Shown: positions 9,101 through 17,459, counted from the first letter of the stretch. The stretch: 52,656 nucleotides of DNA from JBMNQI01 sp050944055 (GCA_050944055.1 JBMNQI010000007.1:1-52656), one strand, 5' to 3'. A program made the numbers and translations. Notes: generated by a model not told the origin, from the letters alone.

Positions 9101-9662
9101 GGTCCGGCTGGTTCCTTGTGCGGCGGTACGTCTCGGCTATTATATCCATCAGCTTTTTGTCGTCCCGCCCCGCGCCCAGCGTGTCGGCAAGGCTCAGGAA
9201 GTCCTCCGTCGGCTCTGAGTAACGCGCTTCCAGTATGTCTTCCAGAACTCTGTCGAGCAGAATTGCGCACTCGTCCTCCTCTGCAATTCTGAAATCGGGA
9301 GGCAGGCCGCAAATATGCGCGTTTTCACGCACAAGCTTCGAGCAGAACGAATGGACTGTCGAAATCTGCGCCTTATATAAAAGCAGGCTCTGCGAGCGCA
9401 AATGCCGGTCGGACGGGTTAAGTGCCAGCCTTTTCCCCAGCTCCGTCGCTATCCTGCCGCGCAGCTCCTCTGCGGCCGCGCGCGTATATGTGATTATGAG
9501 AAACTCGTCCAAATCCCGTTTTTCAGGTCCGCAGACGCGCTCAAACAGGCGCTCGATGAGCACCCTGGTCTTTCCGGAGCCCGCGGCGGCGGAGACAAGC
9601 ACGGAGTTCCCCCCGACCGTCACGGCGGCCTTTTGCGCTTCGGTAAGCCTTATATCAGACAT
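6108..9662 (-). CDS. addA: ATP-dependent helicase/nuclease subunit A
   Basis: AddA is the helicase-nuclease subunit of AddAB, the Gram-positive counterpart of RecBCD. The complex resects double-strand ends to Chi-like sites for RecA loading. The 1184-aa product shows UvrD-type helicase motifs: Walker A SAAAGSGKTRVLIERL near residue 25, IIYTRAAAEELRGR-like motif Ia (here ITYTRAAAEELRGR), VDEFQDSN (motif II), VGDVRQSIYRFN (III), MSIHKSKGLEFPVVF (V) and LYVAMTRPRDKL (VI). The C-terminal RecB-type nuclease motif is GVVDCFLEDERGITVIDFKSD near residue 1125. Its start at ATG 9662 overlaps the addB end by 8 bp, giving translational coupling; order addB-addA is standard. Full length, no damage seen. 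Confidence 0.98.
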   Translation of the reverse strand: MSDIRLTEAQKAAVTVGGNSVLVSAAAGSGKTRVLIERLFERVCGPEKRDLDEFLIITYTRAAAEELRGRIATELGKRLALNPSDRHLRSQSLLLYKAQISTVHSFCSKLVRENAHICGLPPDFRIAEEDECAILLDRVLEDILEARYSEPTEDFLSLADTLGAGRDDKKLMDIIAETYRRTRNQPDPSSWGKSCIEALQKAGKAPAEESIWGRAIIEKARGIACFWTERLNAAYDLILGSEALEKAYGDAFRKDIWQMENFAVAAEKGWDEARACLPFKFEALRQLRSFPDDKLKQRLQSIRNNCKKAARSLEDMLDCSSSEEAEDIAAVVPPVRALFDIVSELDSAYLKEKQKRSIVDFSDLERYAVILLTGGKDFAPTELARNVSSRYCEVLVDEFQDSNVIQNLIFTAVSDEGRRLFMVGDVRQSIYRFNLADPGVFLSKYRAFRNWTEAGVNEPKKVVLAENFRSRPEIAEAVNFVFSRIMSTELGEMDYGKDEYLIADGSFPVSADKNVELNILDCAGLTGADRNRAEAGYVARRVHELLQSGFEVTEGNNMRPVRPEDIVILMRSPGTKAAAYVRALGELGIEARADSQEGFMNTPEVSSMLSLLNVLDNPRQDVELISVLRSPLWGFSEDTLAEIRASSPDGDFYDALTVSAREDGELRDFLDTICSWREKSADLTLEELMRQIYAQTAALSVFGAMPDGDRRRRNLLALFDHICRFGARGERRLFDFTSYLRRLRERGGELAPPPPGTGNAVRIMSIHKSKGLEFPVVFIAGLGSRFNREDTRGPLLIHPVLGVGPKRLDLERRIEYSTAPRTAIAMTLEREMLSEEMRILYVAMTRPRDKLIMTVSFPDAEKTLQRLAEIADTYIPPQGLAGLGSPGEWLALTAMLRPEASALREAAGSYVTSLASCQYTWDIRLSILREDDGPSEAGREETLKSLPEPPGQAVEAVASALSFKYPHSDSIDAPSKVTATELKGRLLDFEAAEGTQVRKRSQIFARPDFGKDASRLTGAEKGIAIHLAMQYIDFSKCGTLEGIKSELERLSEMRFLTPEQAAAVEPERILKLFRSELGRSLITSRRVMREFKFSILMPAKELMLPGGDDKILLQGVVDCFLEDERGITVIDFKSDRVTYENALEKAGEYAVQIETYSKAVERITGKPVLRRVLYFFEADREIDV

Positions 9663-12600
9663 CTTCCGCCCCTCCTTCCGAGAGCTTTTGCCAGAAATCG
9701 GAGGGCTTGACCGTCTCTATGACGCGAATGCAGTCGGAGCCCAGCCCCTCCTCGAAGTGGCAGGCGGAGGCATAGTCGCACCAGTCGCAGGCCGTTCGGC
9801 CGTTTTTTTCATAGGGGTCGGCGGAGGTATTGCCGCGCGCCAGCTCAGACGCGAGCTGCGCAAGCAGCCTGTCTATGTAGCGCCCGAGCTTCCCGAGCTT
9901 TTCAGCCGAGAGCAGGGCCTCTCCCGTAACTTCCCCCGCCTTATTGAGCTTCACAGGCAAAAACCTCGGTTCGCGCCCGTCAAGATTCTCCATAGCCTCA
10001 ATCACCGAGCGGTCGTCAAGTATAACCCCGCTCCGGCGCAGCTCTGCGCTAAGAGTCCTCAGTCTCTCCTCCTCCGTGGTCCTTCGGGGCAGGGGCAGCG
10101 CTTTGTCGCGCGCCGGTATATAGAGCACGCCCGCGGGCACTGTCTCTTTGCCGAAGAGGCGCTTCCCCCCTTTTTCAAGTGCGAAGAGGTAAATAAGCAG
10201 CTGCAGCCCCAGCCCGTTGGCTATATCGGTAAGGTCGAAGCTCTTGCGCCCGGTCTTATAGTCGACGACGCGCAGGTATAAGCGCCCGTCCTTCTCCCAG
10301 CCGTCCACTCGGTCCAGCAGGCCCGTTATTGTTATCTCGCCGTCCTGCGAAACAAGAGCGACGGGCGGCATCTTCCCGTTTTTACCGAACTCAAGCTCAA
10401 ACTCGAGCGGCCTGAATTCCGAAACGCGCAGCTCGTTTACCATGTCCAGCACGATGGTCTCAACGCTTTTTGCGAGCCGGTTGAAAAGATACTTAAAGCG
10501 CTCCGTCTTATCCCGGAAGCTATGAAGCTCATTAATCACGTATTGGTTTACATAATGTCTAACCAGCTTTTTAAGCTCCCTGTCGCCGCAGGCTGCAGCG
10601 CCGCCCCCTTTCTCCGCGTCGCGCAGGACGTTTTCAAGAACATAGTGTATGAAAGTGCCCGTTTCGGGGGCCTGGAAGCCCGCCGGCCGGCGCGGTCTGG
10701 CGCGAAGACCATACTTCATGAAATAGCCGAACTTGCAGGAATTGAAGCTGTCAATTTTCGACGCCGAAAGGCGGAACGCTTCGCCGTAGAGGCGGCGCAC
10801 GGACTGGGGTGAAAGGCTCCCGCGCCGGCGCCGCGAGGCGCTTTTCAGCCTGTTAAGCCGGCCTGCAAGCGAGGGAATCGTCTCAAGCGCGCGCAGCGCG
10901 GCCAAATCCCGCACATCGGGCTCGATTTCCGTCAAAGCGCGGGCGGCCGCCTCGAAGCAGGGCTCCAAAGCCGTCGGGTAATTGCGCCCGTCGTCGTATA
11001 TGAGCCTGGCATCCGGGAACAGCGCCGTTATTCGTGCGACCGCGAAGGATGGGCGCTGCTCGGTCCCGTCCGACGCCGCAGCCGGCCATGAGATATAGAG
11101 CCTTTCCCTCGGCTCAGAAAAAGCCGCGTATATGGCGTAAAGCTCCCGCTCCAGCTTTTCGCGGCCGCCGCCCGAGAGTCTGAGGCCCAGCGAGCGCAGC
11201 GCCTCCCGCTCCGAATCCGAGAATACGCCCGTATCCTCCGCCACCATCGGCATATATGTGTCCGTAGCGCCCAGGACGAATAATATCCTGGCGTGCCCGT
11301 GGCCTACTCTTGTAAGCTCCACAGCCTGAACCCTGTCGAGCGAAACCGGTATAGTGTCCACGTCGGAAGCGCTTAAAACCAGGCGGAAAAGACGCGCGAT
11401 TTCCTCCCTCGGCAGCTCCGCATCGCCAAGCACGGCGTCAAACTGCTCCATCGCGGCGACGAGTATGTCCCAAAGCTGCCTGTACTCGTCGGCCCTTCGC
11501 AGCTCTCCCCGTCTTCGCAGCGAGTCCGCCTTGTCCTCTATGCGCTCCGGCATGCCCGTGTCAAGCATAAATGCATAGAGGGCCTGGAGCTGGCGGCGCG
11601 CGGTTTTCTTCCCGGAGACGCCGTTTCGAAGGCGCACAAACGGCTGCCTTATCTTCTCGCGCGTCTGGTTAATGCGCTCCAATCTTTCCATGGCCGAACC
11701 GTCCGCGGGAGCGCCGTAGCCTTCCGGGCTTAGCGTCCACGGCTCGTCGCGCCACCACATGGAGCCCCTGATTTTCCAGAGGATTACGTAGTTTTCAAGT
11801 ATGTCCAGCTCCTCTTCGGGGATTCCGAAGAGCCCGGTGCGCAGGCAGCGGAACATATCCTCATATTCAAAGCCGCCGGAAACGACGTCCAGCGCGGCCG
11901 TGACGAAAGCCGCTGCTGGCTTTTGAAGTATATCCGTCCTGCCGCCTATAAACAGCGGCACGCCGTAGCTTTCAAATACGCTCTCAAGAACCGCGCGGTA
12001 AGCCTCCATATCGCGCACGGTTACAAGAATATCCGAAAACCGGAAGCCCTCCTCGCGTACAAGCCGCAGTATCTCCGCCGCGGCCGCCCGGCATTCCGAA
12101 TAGGGCGAGACGGCGCGGAAAAGGCGGATTGAGGGCGGCGCCCCGGTATAGGCCTGCGCCGCGTAATCGTAAAGCCCTTCTTCAAGCGCCGTAAGATCCC
12201 AAGGCCTCGTGCCGCCGCTTAAGCTTATGACCTCAAATCTCTGTCCAAGTCGCTTTGCCGTCTCTATCAGCCTTGCTGCCGAGCGGCGCGAGACTGCGAA
12301 CACCTCTTTCCCGTCCTCCGAAAGTCTGTCGAGCGTCAGCGCCACGGTAACCGAGGCTGCCCGCTCCATCAAAACTGCCAGTATTTCGCTTTCCTGCTCG
12401 GTGAAGTCGGTGAAGGAATCAATATATATCTCCGCCCCGCGAAGGTAGTCGCAGTTTTTTAGCGCCTGCGCGGCAAGCGCCAGCCTGTCGGCCGGGTCTA
12501 GCGCAATTTCGCGGCATAGCGAATCGTACGCCTCCATAATTACGGCTATTTCGCTTAGCTTCTCCGAAAAATCGACTTTTCCGGCGGCCTCGATAAGGCT

Positions 12601-13002
12601 TTCCGGCGGTATATTGCAGGTTTTGAACTCCTCGACCGATTTTATGAGCGAGCTTAAAAACTCGGGCTTAACAGCGTTTGCGTAGATTTTCAGGCTCGGC
12701 CGTATCCTGTCGAGCGCCCTGCGCATAATGAGCAGACGGCCGCCCTGATCGAGGAATTTCTGCGCAGCGCCGCCCGCCTGCGAAAACACACGGCGGGCAA
12801 GGCCGGTAAAGCTCAGGACCTCCGCATAGAGGGACACGGAATCGCCGCCCATTGAGCACAGCTCCCGCTCGGTCTGGTGCGAATACTGCTCCGGGACTAT
12901 GAGGACACGGCGCACGGGGCGCTCAGCCCCGCCTTCCAGCAGCTCGCTCATAAGCCTTTTCGTTTTGCCGCTCCCCGCGCTTCCAATTAAAAGCCTCAGC
13001 AC
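9655..13002 (-). CDS. addB: ATP-dependent helicase/deoxyribonuclease subunit B
   Basis: AddB is the partner of AddA in double-strand end resection and recognises Chi-like sites. The 1115-aa product begins with a Walker A motif (GSAGSGKTKRLM near residue 8) followed by an inactivated helicase-like core. The C-terminal RecB-family nuclease domain shows ITGLLDRVDGW and RVVDYKTGRKSF. An iron-sulfur cluster is expected from one upstream cysteine (SFNSCKFGYFMKYGL) plus the CDWCDYASAC group near residue 1085, the normal AddB arrangement. The start is GTG 13002 preceded by AGGAGG with a 7-base gap. It is the first gene of an addB-addA operon and is divergent from the MATE gene. Confidence 0.97.
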   Translation of the reverse strand: MLRLLIGSAGSGKTKRLMSELLEGGAERPVRRVLIVPEQYSHQTERELCSMGGDSVSLYAEVLSFTGLARRVFSQAGGAAQKFLDQGGRLLIMRRALDRIRPSLKIYANAVKPEFLSSLIKSVEEFKTCNIPPESLIEAAGKVDFSEKLSEIAVIMEAYDSLCREIALDPADRLALAAQALKNCDYLRGAEIYIDSFTDFTEQESEILAVLMERAASVTVALTLDRLSEDGKEVFAVSRRSAARLIETAKRLGQRFEVISLSGGTRPWDLTALEEGLYDYAAQAYTGAPPSIRLFRAVSPYSECRAAAAEILRLVREEGFRFSDILVTVRDMEAYRAVLESVFESYGVPLFIGGRTDILQKPAAAFVTAALDVVSGGFEYEDMFRCLRTGLFGIPEEELDILENYVILWKIRGSMWWRDEPWTLSPEGYGAPADGSAMERLERINQTREKIRQPFVRLRNGVSGKKTARRQLQALYAFMLDTGMPERIEDKADSLRRRGELRRADEYRQLWDILVAAMEQFDAVLGDAELPREEIARLFRLVLSASDVDTIPVSLDRVQAVELTRVGHGHARILFVLGATDTYMPMVAEDTGVFSDSEREALRSLGLRLSGGGREKLERELYAIYAAFSEPRERLYISWPAAASDGTEQRPSFAVARITALFPDARLIYDDGRNYPTALEPCFEAAARALTEIEPDVRDLAALRALETIPSLAGRLNRLKSASRRRRGSLSPQSVRRLYGEAFRLSASKIDSFNSCKFGYFMKYGLRARPRRPAGFQAPETGTFIHYVLENVLRDAEKGGGAAACGDRELKKLVRHYVNQYVINELHSFRDKTERFKYLFNRLAKSVETIVLDMVNELRVSEFRPLEFELEFGKNGKMPPVALVSQDGEITITGLLDRVDGWEKDGRLYLRVVDYKTGRKSFDLTDIANGLGLQLLIYLFALEKGGKRLFGKETVPAGVLYIPARDKALPLPRRTTEEERLRTLSAELRRSGVILDDRSVIEAMENLDGREPRFLPVKLNKAGEVTGEALLSAEKLGKLGRYIDRLLAQLASELARGNTSADPYEKNGRTACDWCDYASACHFEEGLGSDCIRVIETVKPSDFWQKLSEGGAEDV

Positions 13003-13058
13003 CGCTCCGCCTCCTGTTTTTCAGACTTTTCCGTAATTTTATCATCAAACCTGCCGCA

Positions 13059-13088
13059 TTGCAAAACATTAATGCGCGGGTGTATAAT
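13059..13088 (+). promoter_or_regulatory. Probable sigma-A promoter of the MATE gene
   Basis: -35 TTGCAA (13059-13064), 18-base spacer, -10 TATAAT (13083-13088), ending 26 bases before the TTG start. Confidence 0.55.
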
Positions 13089-13114
13089 GCTGGGGAAAGC
13101 TGGTGTAACTGATT

Positions 13115-14467
13115 TTGGCCGACAGAAAAAACGATTTTACACAGGGCAGCGTGTCCGGTAATATTGTGCGCCTCGCGCTTCCGCTTACGTTGGCGCAGAT
13201 AATTAACGTGCTTTACAACATTGTCGACCGGATATACATAAGCCGGATACCGGGAGAAGGCATTCTTGCGTTTACGGGGGTGGGCGTAGCCTTCCCAATA
13301 ATAACGCTCATCACCGCGTTTACAAACCTGTGCGGTATGGGCGGCTCGCCTCTCTTTTCAATTGCGCGCGGCCGCGGGGACGATAAAGACGCGGAGCTCA
13401 CGATGGGCAATTCGTTCACAATGCTGCTTATCATATCCATCGTTCTGACCGCGGTACTTATGATTGTCAAGCTTCCGGTACTCAGGCTTTTCGGCGCGAG
13501 TGAACAGACCCTCCCGTACGCCGACGGATATCTGACCATATATCTCTGCGGCACTGTTTTTGTTATGACCGGGCTCGGCATGAACAACTATATTAACGCC
13601 CAGGGCTTTGGCCGCGTCGGCATGCTCTCGGTAGTTATCGGAGCATTGCTGAACATCGCGCTTGACCCGCTTTTCATCTTCGCATTTAAAATGGGCGTAC
13701 GCGGCGCCGCGGCCGCCACGGTCATCTCGCAGTTTTGCTCCTGCGTGTGGGTTCTCCGCTTCCTGACGGGGAGAAAAGCCCCGCTCATCCTGCGCAGAAA
13801 AAACATGCGCCTAAAGTGGAGCCGCGTGAGGGAAATCGTTTCGCTCGGGTTGACGCCTTTTGTAATGAAGCTTACAAACAGCGCCGTGCAGGTGGCCGCC
13901 AACGCCACGCTCTACCGTTTCGGCGGCGACCTTTATGTCGGGGTTATGACCGCGGTAACGTCCCTGCATGAGGTCGTCCACCTCCCCATACTTGGCGCGA
14001 CAAACGCAAGCCAGCCGGTACTGGGCTACAACTTCGGCGCCAAGGCCTATTCGCGCGTGAGGCAGGGCATTTTCTTTGTGACCAAACTGGTCGTCGCATA
14101 CTCCGCCGTGCTCTGCGCGCTGCTTATGCTTTTCCCCCGCTCTTTTATCAGCATTTTTTCAGACAACAGAGAGCTCCTCGACGCCGCCGGCCCCGCCGTG
14201 CGCATATACTTTGCCGCCTACTTTGTAATGTCCCTGCAGTTTGCAGGTCAGAGCAGTTTTCTTGCCCTGGGATACGCGAAGCCCGCCCTGTTTTTCTCCA
14301 TCCTGCGAAAAGGCATAATAGTCGTTCCGCTGACGCTAGTGCTTCCGAACCTCTTCGGCCTCGGCGTAAACGGCGTCTTCCTGGCTGAGCCCATATCCTG
14401 CGTAATAGGCGGCCTGGCCTGCTACCTGACTATGCTGCGCATTGTGATGCCCCGACTCCGGGAATAG
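13115..14467 (+). CDS. MATE-family efflux transporter
   Basis: The 450-aa product is a multidrug and toxin extrusion (MATE) transporter, a cation-coupled exporter with about 12 membrane helices in two six-helix halves. The N-terminus has the family pattern QGSVSGNIVRLALPLTLAQI, followed by NVLYNIVDRIYISRI. Other typical stretches are NNYINAQGFGRVGML and GATNASQPVLGYNFGAK. The start is a TTG (13115); the ribosome binding site is weak, with GGTG at 13102-13105, so the exact start is less certain than the frame. It has its own promoter and a terminator at 14473-14500. Substrate cannot be predicted; drugs, dyes or metabolites are all possible in this family. Confidence 0.93.
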   Translation: MADRKNDFTQGSVSGNIVRLALPLTLAQIINVLYNIVDRIYISRIPGEGILAFTGVGVAFPIITLITAFTNLCGMGGSPLFSIARGRGDDKDAELTMGNSFTMLLIISIVLTAVLMIVKLPVLRLFGASEQTLPYADGYLTIYLCGTVFVMTGLGMNNYINAQGFGRVGMLSVVIGALLNIALDPLFIFAFKMGVRGAAAATVISQFCSCVWVLRFLTGRKAPLILRRKNMRLKWSRVREIVSLGLTPFVMKLTNSAVQVAANATLYRFGGDLYVGVMTAVTSLHEVVHLPILGATNASQPVLGYNFGAKAYSRVRQGIFFVTKLVVAYSAVLCALLMLFPRSFISIFSDNRELLDAAGPAVRIYFAAYFVMSLQFAGQSSFLALGYAKPALFFSILRKGIIVVPLTLVLPNLFGLGVNGVFLAEPISCVIGGLACYLTMLRIVMPRLRE

Positions 14468-14472
14468 CATCA

Positions 14473-14500
14473 GGGACTGCCGTAAGTTACAGGCAGTCCC
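14473..14500 (+). terminator. Terminator hairpin after the MATE gene
   Basis: Arms GGGACTGCC (14473-14481) and GGCAGTCCC (14492-14500) with a 10-base loop, then CGTTTGTAT. It lies 6 bases past the MATE stop. The U-tract is modest. Confidence 0.65.
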
Positions 14501-14589
14501 CGTTTGTATCTCAGATCTGAACGGCCGCGGCCCGGCCGGAGCGAACGGCGAAATATGCAGCCGCCGCATTTTGTTAAGTAATCGCTTGT

Positions 14590-15183
14590 TCAGAACATAT
14601 TGGCAAGCCTGCCCCAGAGCTCGGCCGCCTTAAAGCGCAGCGCCCAGCCGCCGCTTTCATCGGTTATGAGCCTGGCCTGCCCCTCGGAGAAAAGCCTGGA
14701 AGCTTCTGCCCAGTCTACTGTCGCCGAGGCGCTCTGGACGCAGAGCGGCGGGAACAGGACGCACCACCAGTTCGCTCCCTCCCCCTCGCCTATCACTACC
14801 CTCAGCGCGCGGTAGCTTCCCGCGGGCAGCTTGAAATCGTCGTACTGCTTTGTCGGGAACTCATATTCCCCCAGCGTCACGGTCACGGGCAGTTTGGTCT
14901 GCGTCATAGCGGCGGCTTTTAATTCCTCCAGCCGGCCTGCGAGCATTTCCTCCGCCTGAGCGCTGTTTTCAGCGCACTTCGTTATCAGCTCCGCCTGCGA
15001 GAGCACAGCGTCGCGCACCCGCAGCTTCTCGGCCTGGTCGGCCTCGGAATCTGAATTGGCTATGACGTGCACGCGCAGCACCGTATTGCGCAGGCCTTCG
15101 GAATCCTTTTCGGCCATTGCCCCCATTATAAGCAGAGAAATAAGAATTAGTGCCAAGATTACCTCAAATATCCTGATTTTCAT
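14590..15183 (-). CDS. spoIIR: Stage II sporulation protein R
   Basis: SpoIIR is made in the forespore under sigma-F, is secreted into the intermembrane space and triggers SpoIIGA to process pro-sigma-E in the mother cell. The 197-aa product has an N-terminal signal/membrane segment (ILALILISLLIMGAM). The family core follows: LRVHVIANSDSEADQAEKLR near residue 40, and later GSYRALRVVIGEGEGANWWC and VLFPPLCV. ATG 15183 is chosen because the signal segment starts there and GGTG lies 7 bases upstream; the upstream in-frame extension has no ribosome binding site and crosses the promoter. It lies downstream of ispE on the same strand. The promoter and hairpin that probably control it are listed separately. 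Confidence 0.95.
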   Translation of the reverse strand: MKIRIFEVILALILISLLIMGAMAEKDSEGLRNTVLRVHVIANSDSEADQAEKLRVRDAVLSQAELITKCAENSAQAEEMLAGRLEELKAAAMTQTKLPVTVTLGEYEFPTKQYDDFKLPAGSYRALRVVIGEGEGANWWCVLFPPLCVQSASATVDWAEASRLFSEGQARLITDESGGWALRFKAAELWGRLANMF

Positions 15184-15188
15184 AATAA

Positions 15189-15229
15189 AACACCGTCCAA
15201 AATGTACTGACTGCATTTTTGACGGTGTT
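15189..15229 (-). promoter_or_regulatory. Inverted repeat that can hide the spoIIR ribosome binding site
   Basis: Minus strand: left arm AACACCGTC (15229-15221) and AAAATG (15219-15214); 9-base loop; right arm CATTTT (15204-15199) and GACGGTGTT (15197-15189). This gives 9 + 6 base pairs around one A/G mismatch. The right arm contains the GGTG ribosome binding site of spoIIR. The left arm overlaps the sigma-F promoter, so it is present only in RNA arriving from upstream. On the plus strand the same repeat is followed by ATCG and six T, so it could also act as a terminator for plus-strand RNA. Confidence 0.75.
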
Positions 15230-15243
15230 ATCGTTTTTTATAC
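15214..15243 (-). promoter_or_regulatory. Sigma-F-type promoter of spoIIR
   Basis: Minus strand: -35 GTATA (15243-15239), exactly 15 bases, then -10 GTCAAAAATG (15223-15214). The sigma-F consensus as I know it is GYWTA-N15-GGNRANANTR; there is one mismatch (second base of the -10). spoIIR is a sigma-F gene in Bacillus subtilis. The start of transcription would fall near 15206-15208. Confidence 0.75.
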
Positions 15244-15308
15244 TTCTCAGATAAAAACAGGTTTGAGGCCCGTAGAAGCTTTTTGCATAGCGGGCTTAAA
15301 AACGCTGC

Positions 15309-16181
15309 TTATGACCAGGAGTAAGCCTCGGAAGCGCCTGTGATAAAAACGCTTTTCTCATGCCCGCGCAGCGTTTCGGCAGCCGCCAGGGCGTCTTTTT
15401 CGTGTTCAAACAAACCGAATACCGAAGGCCCCGTTCCGCTCATGGAGGCGCCCAGCGCGCCGTGTTGTATAAGTATGTTCTTATACTCGCTAATCTCGCG
15501 GTGGTTTTCTAACACCAGCGGCTCAAACACGTTGTACATACGCCGGGCCGCCTCCTTGATATTCCCTTCCTCAATTGCGCTTATGACACCGAAAGTGTCC
15601 GGCCTGTGGCGTATGGCGAGCGGGTCGATTTTGCCGAAGAGCACGGGCGTGGATAATGAAAATCGGGGCTTGCATATCACTATATGGCAGTCAGGCAGGG
15701 GCCGCAGCGGAGAAAGCCTCTCGCCGACTCCCTCCGCCAGCGCGGTGCCGCCAATGAGGCAGAAAGGCACGTCCGCCCCGAGGCGCAGGCCCAGTTCAAT
15801 CATTCGTTCCTTCTTAATGCCGGCGCCGTAGAGCTTATTAAGCCCTCTCAGCACCGCGGCCGCGTCGGCGCTTCCGCCTCCCATGCCCGCGCAGACAGGG
15901 ATTTGCTTCTCAATATCAATTAAAAGGCCCCCGAAATCAATTCCCGTCTCCTCGGAGAAAAGCATGGCGGCCCTGGCCGCGATATTCCGGGAATCGCACG
16001 GGAGATAGCCGAGGTTGGTGTGGACCTTCATAGGCTGTCCCGTATCCGTTTTGAGCGTAACGGTGTCGTGGAGCCTTATTGACTGCATAACCATGCGCAT
16101 GTCGTGGTACCCGTCCCCGCGCCGGCGCTGTATGTCAAGCGTGAGATTCAGTTTGGCGTTTGCTTCTATAATAAGCTCCAC
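15309..16181 (-). CDS. ispE: 4-diphosphocytidyl-2-C-methyl-D-erythritol kinase
   Basis: IspE phosphorylates CDP-methylerythritol at the 2-hydroxyl in the non-mevalonate (MEP) route to isoprenoids. The 290-aa product is a GHMP kinase: the N-terminus reads AKLNLTLDIQRRRGDGYHDM, the ATP-binding glycine motif is PVCAGMGGGSADAAAVL near residue 90, and the third motif is GASMSGTGPSVFGLF near residue 240. The start at ATG 16181 lies only 12 bp after the DUF1015 stop, so it belongs to the upstream operon. No strong terminator separates it from spoIIR; a weak 5-bp GC hairpin is the only candidate. It should not be mistaken for ThrB, which belongs to the same superfamily. Confidence 0.97.
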   Translation of the reverse strand: MELIIEANAKLNLTLDIQRRRGDGYHDMRMVMQSIRLHDTVTLKTDTGQPMKVHTNLGYLPCDSRNIAARAAMLFSEETGIDFGGLLIDIEKQIPVCAGMGGGSADAAAVLRGLNKLYGAGIKKERMIELGLRLGADVPFCLIGGTALAEGVGERLSPLRPLPDCHIVICKPRFSLSTPVLFGKIDPLAIRHRPDTFGVISAIEEGNIKEAARRMYNVFEPLVLENHREISEYKNILIQHGALGASMSGTGPSVFGLFEHEKDALAAAETLRGHEKSVFITGASEAYSWS

Positions 16182-16193
16182 AGGCTCACTCCC

Positions 16194-17459
16194 TTACCGT
16201 ATCGCGCGGGCCTCCAGATAATAGCGCTTATCGCGCGCCTCGCCCATCGAAAACGTCTTGCGCGGCAGCGCGCCGCCGGTTATTACGGCTTTGAACAGCT
16301 CGTCTTTCCTCATAGGCTCAAGCAGAAACGCTATATTGCGCGGCCTGTTCCCAAGCTCACGGGCGACGTCCTCGCCGTGGACATAATCAATCCTGCCGCC
16401 GTTTTCCGCGACATATACATCCAGGAAATCCTGCAAGCACCCGACGGGCAGCCCCTGTGTAATTCCCTCCAGCGTTATTCTGCCCGACTTTCCGCTATAC
16501 TGAAAGCCGAAGCTGTGGCCGGCTTTATCGCTGCCATCTCCCGCCGAGGGGTATTTACGCCTCAGGGCCTCGAGAAGCGCCTCTGGGTCTATGTCGAAAA
16601 CGACACGGTGTATGGCCTCGAACTCCAGGGATTCGTCGTGGAGGTTTACAAGCTCGACAAGAGCCCAGCGGGCGGGATGCGTTTCCCGCTCAGCTTTTGA
16701 TAAGCTCTTTTTCAGGTTCTCCCAGCACTGCTTGGCCGCGGCCAGCGAGTGGTTCCCGTCTCCCGACGCAAACAGCAGGACAGGCTTGTCGTAAAGCCCG
16801 TATTTCTTCTCAAAAGCGCTCTGGTCGGCCAGTTTTCTCAGCGCCTCCAGGACGGAAGGCTGCATGCCGCGCGGTATGCTGTAGCCTGTGATATGGCCCC
16901 CGCCCTGCATCAGCTCAAAATCATATTCCTTTTTCAGCTTATGGCGCTGTTTACAGACAGGCTCAATTACCGTCATATCCGGGTCGTCCATAAGCAGAAG
17001 TATGTGGGGCAGCTCGACCGGCGCGTTTTCGCGCACACTTACCCTGGGCGGCAAACGTTTTAGCACCGTCCCCTCCGTGGCTCTTACCAGACTGTCCGCC
17101 CCGGAATTATAATCATACTGCTCAAGGTCGACGCGTCCAATGAGCCCGCTGCGCGTTTTCCCGCTTGAAAGCGTGCGCTGCACAAGAATCATCGCGTGCT
17201 CTAACGTGCGGAAGTACCCTGCCTCAAGATATAAGCGCATGGTGCCGTTTATTTCCTCAATGCGCTTTTCAGCGTCCGGCGAGTCAAGATAAGCTTCCGG
17301 CAGGACGAGGCGAAGCGCTGAGGGCGAGCCTCCTACAATTCGCTCCGTCTCAACCCAGTATTCCGGCTGGGCTGTAAACTGATCGCAGGCAATGACGCTC
17401 CATTTATTCAAGTCTACCCCATCGGGCAGGAGAATGTCGGCAGGCTGAAAACAAAACAT
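16194..17459 (-). CDS. DUF1015 family protein
   Basis: The 421-aa product is a DUF1015 protein; its biochemical function is not one I can assign. Recognisable family stretches are NKWSVIACDQFTAQPEYW near residue 20, then ILLMDDPDMTVIEPV near 150, LLFASGDGNHSLAAAKQ near 220 and ALVELVNLHDESLEFEAIHR near 260. The last is typical of the family. ATG 17459 is preferred because GAGGTT lies just upstream; an in-frame start 27 bases earlier has no such site. It is flanked by apgM and ispE in the same direction with short gaps, so it is probably cotranscribed with both. Length is normal for the family. Confidence 0.88.
   Translation of the reverse strand: MFCFQPADILLPDGVDLNKWSVIACDQFTAQPEYWVETERIVGGSPSALRLVLPEAYLDSPDAEKRIEEINGTMRLYLEAGYFRTLEHAMILVQRTLSSGKTRSGLIGRVDLEQYDYNSGADSLVRATEGTVLKRLPPRVSVRENAPVELPHILLLMDDPDMTVIEPVCKQRHKLKKEYDFELMQGGGHITGYSIPRGMQPSVLEALRKLADQSAFEKKYGLYDKPVLLFASGDGNHSLAAAKQCWENLKKSLSKAERETHPARWALVELVNLHDESLEFEAIHRVVFDIDPEALLEALRRKYPSAGDGSDKAGHSFGFQYSGKSGRITLEGITQGLPVGCLQDFLDVYVAENGGRIDYVHGEDVARELGNRPRNIAFLLEPMRKDELFKAVITGGALPRKTFSMGEARDKRYYLEARAIR

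Noticed and set aside
15309..16181. GHMP kinase as homoserine kinase (ThrB)
   Set aside because: The N-terminal AKLNLTLDI-type start and the overall pattern are those of IspE, not ThrB.
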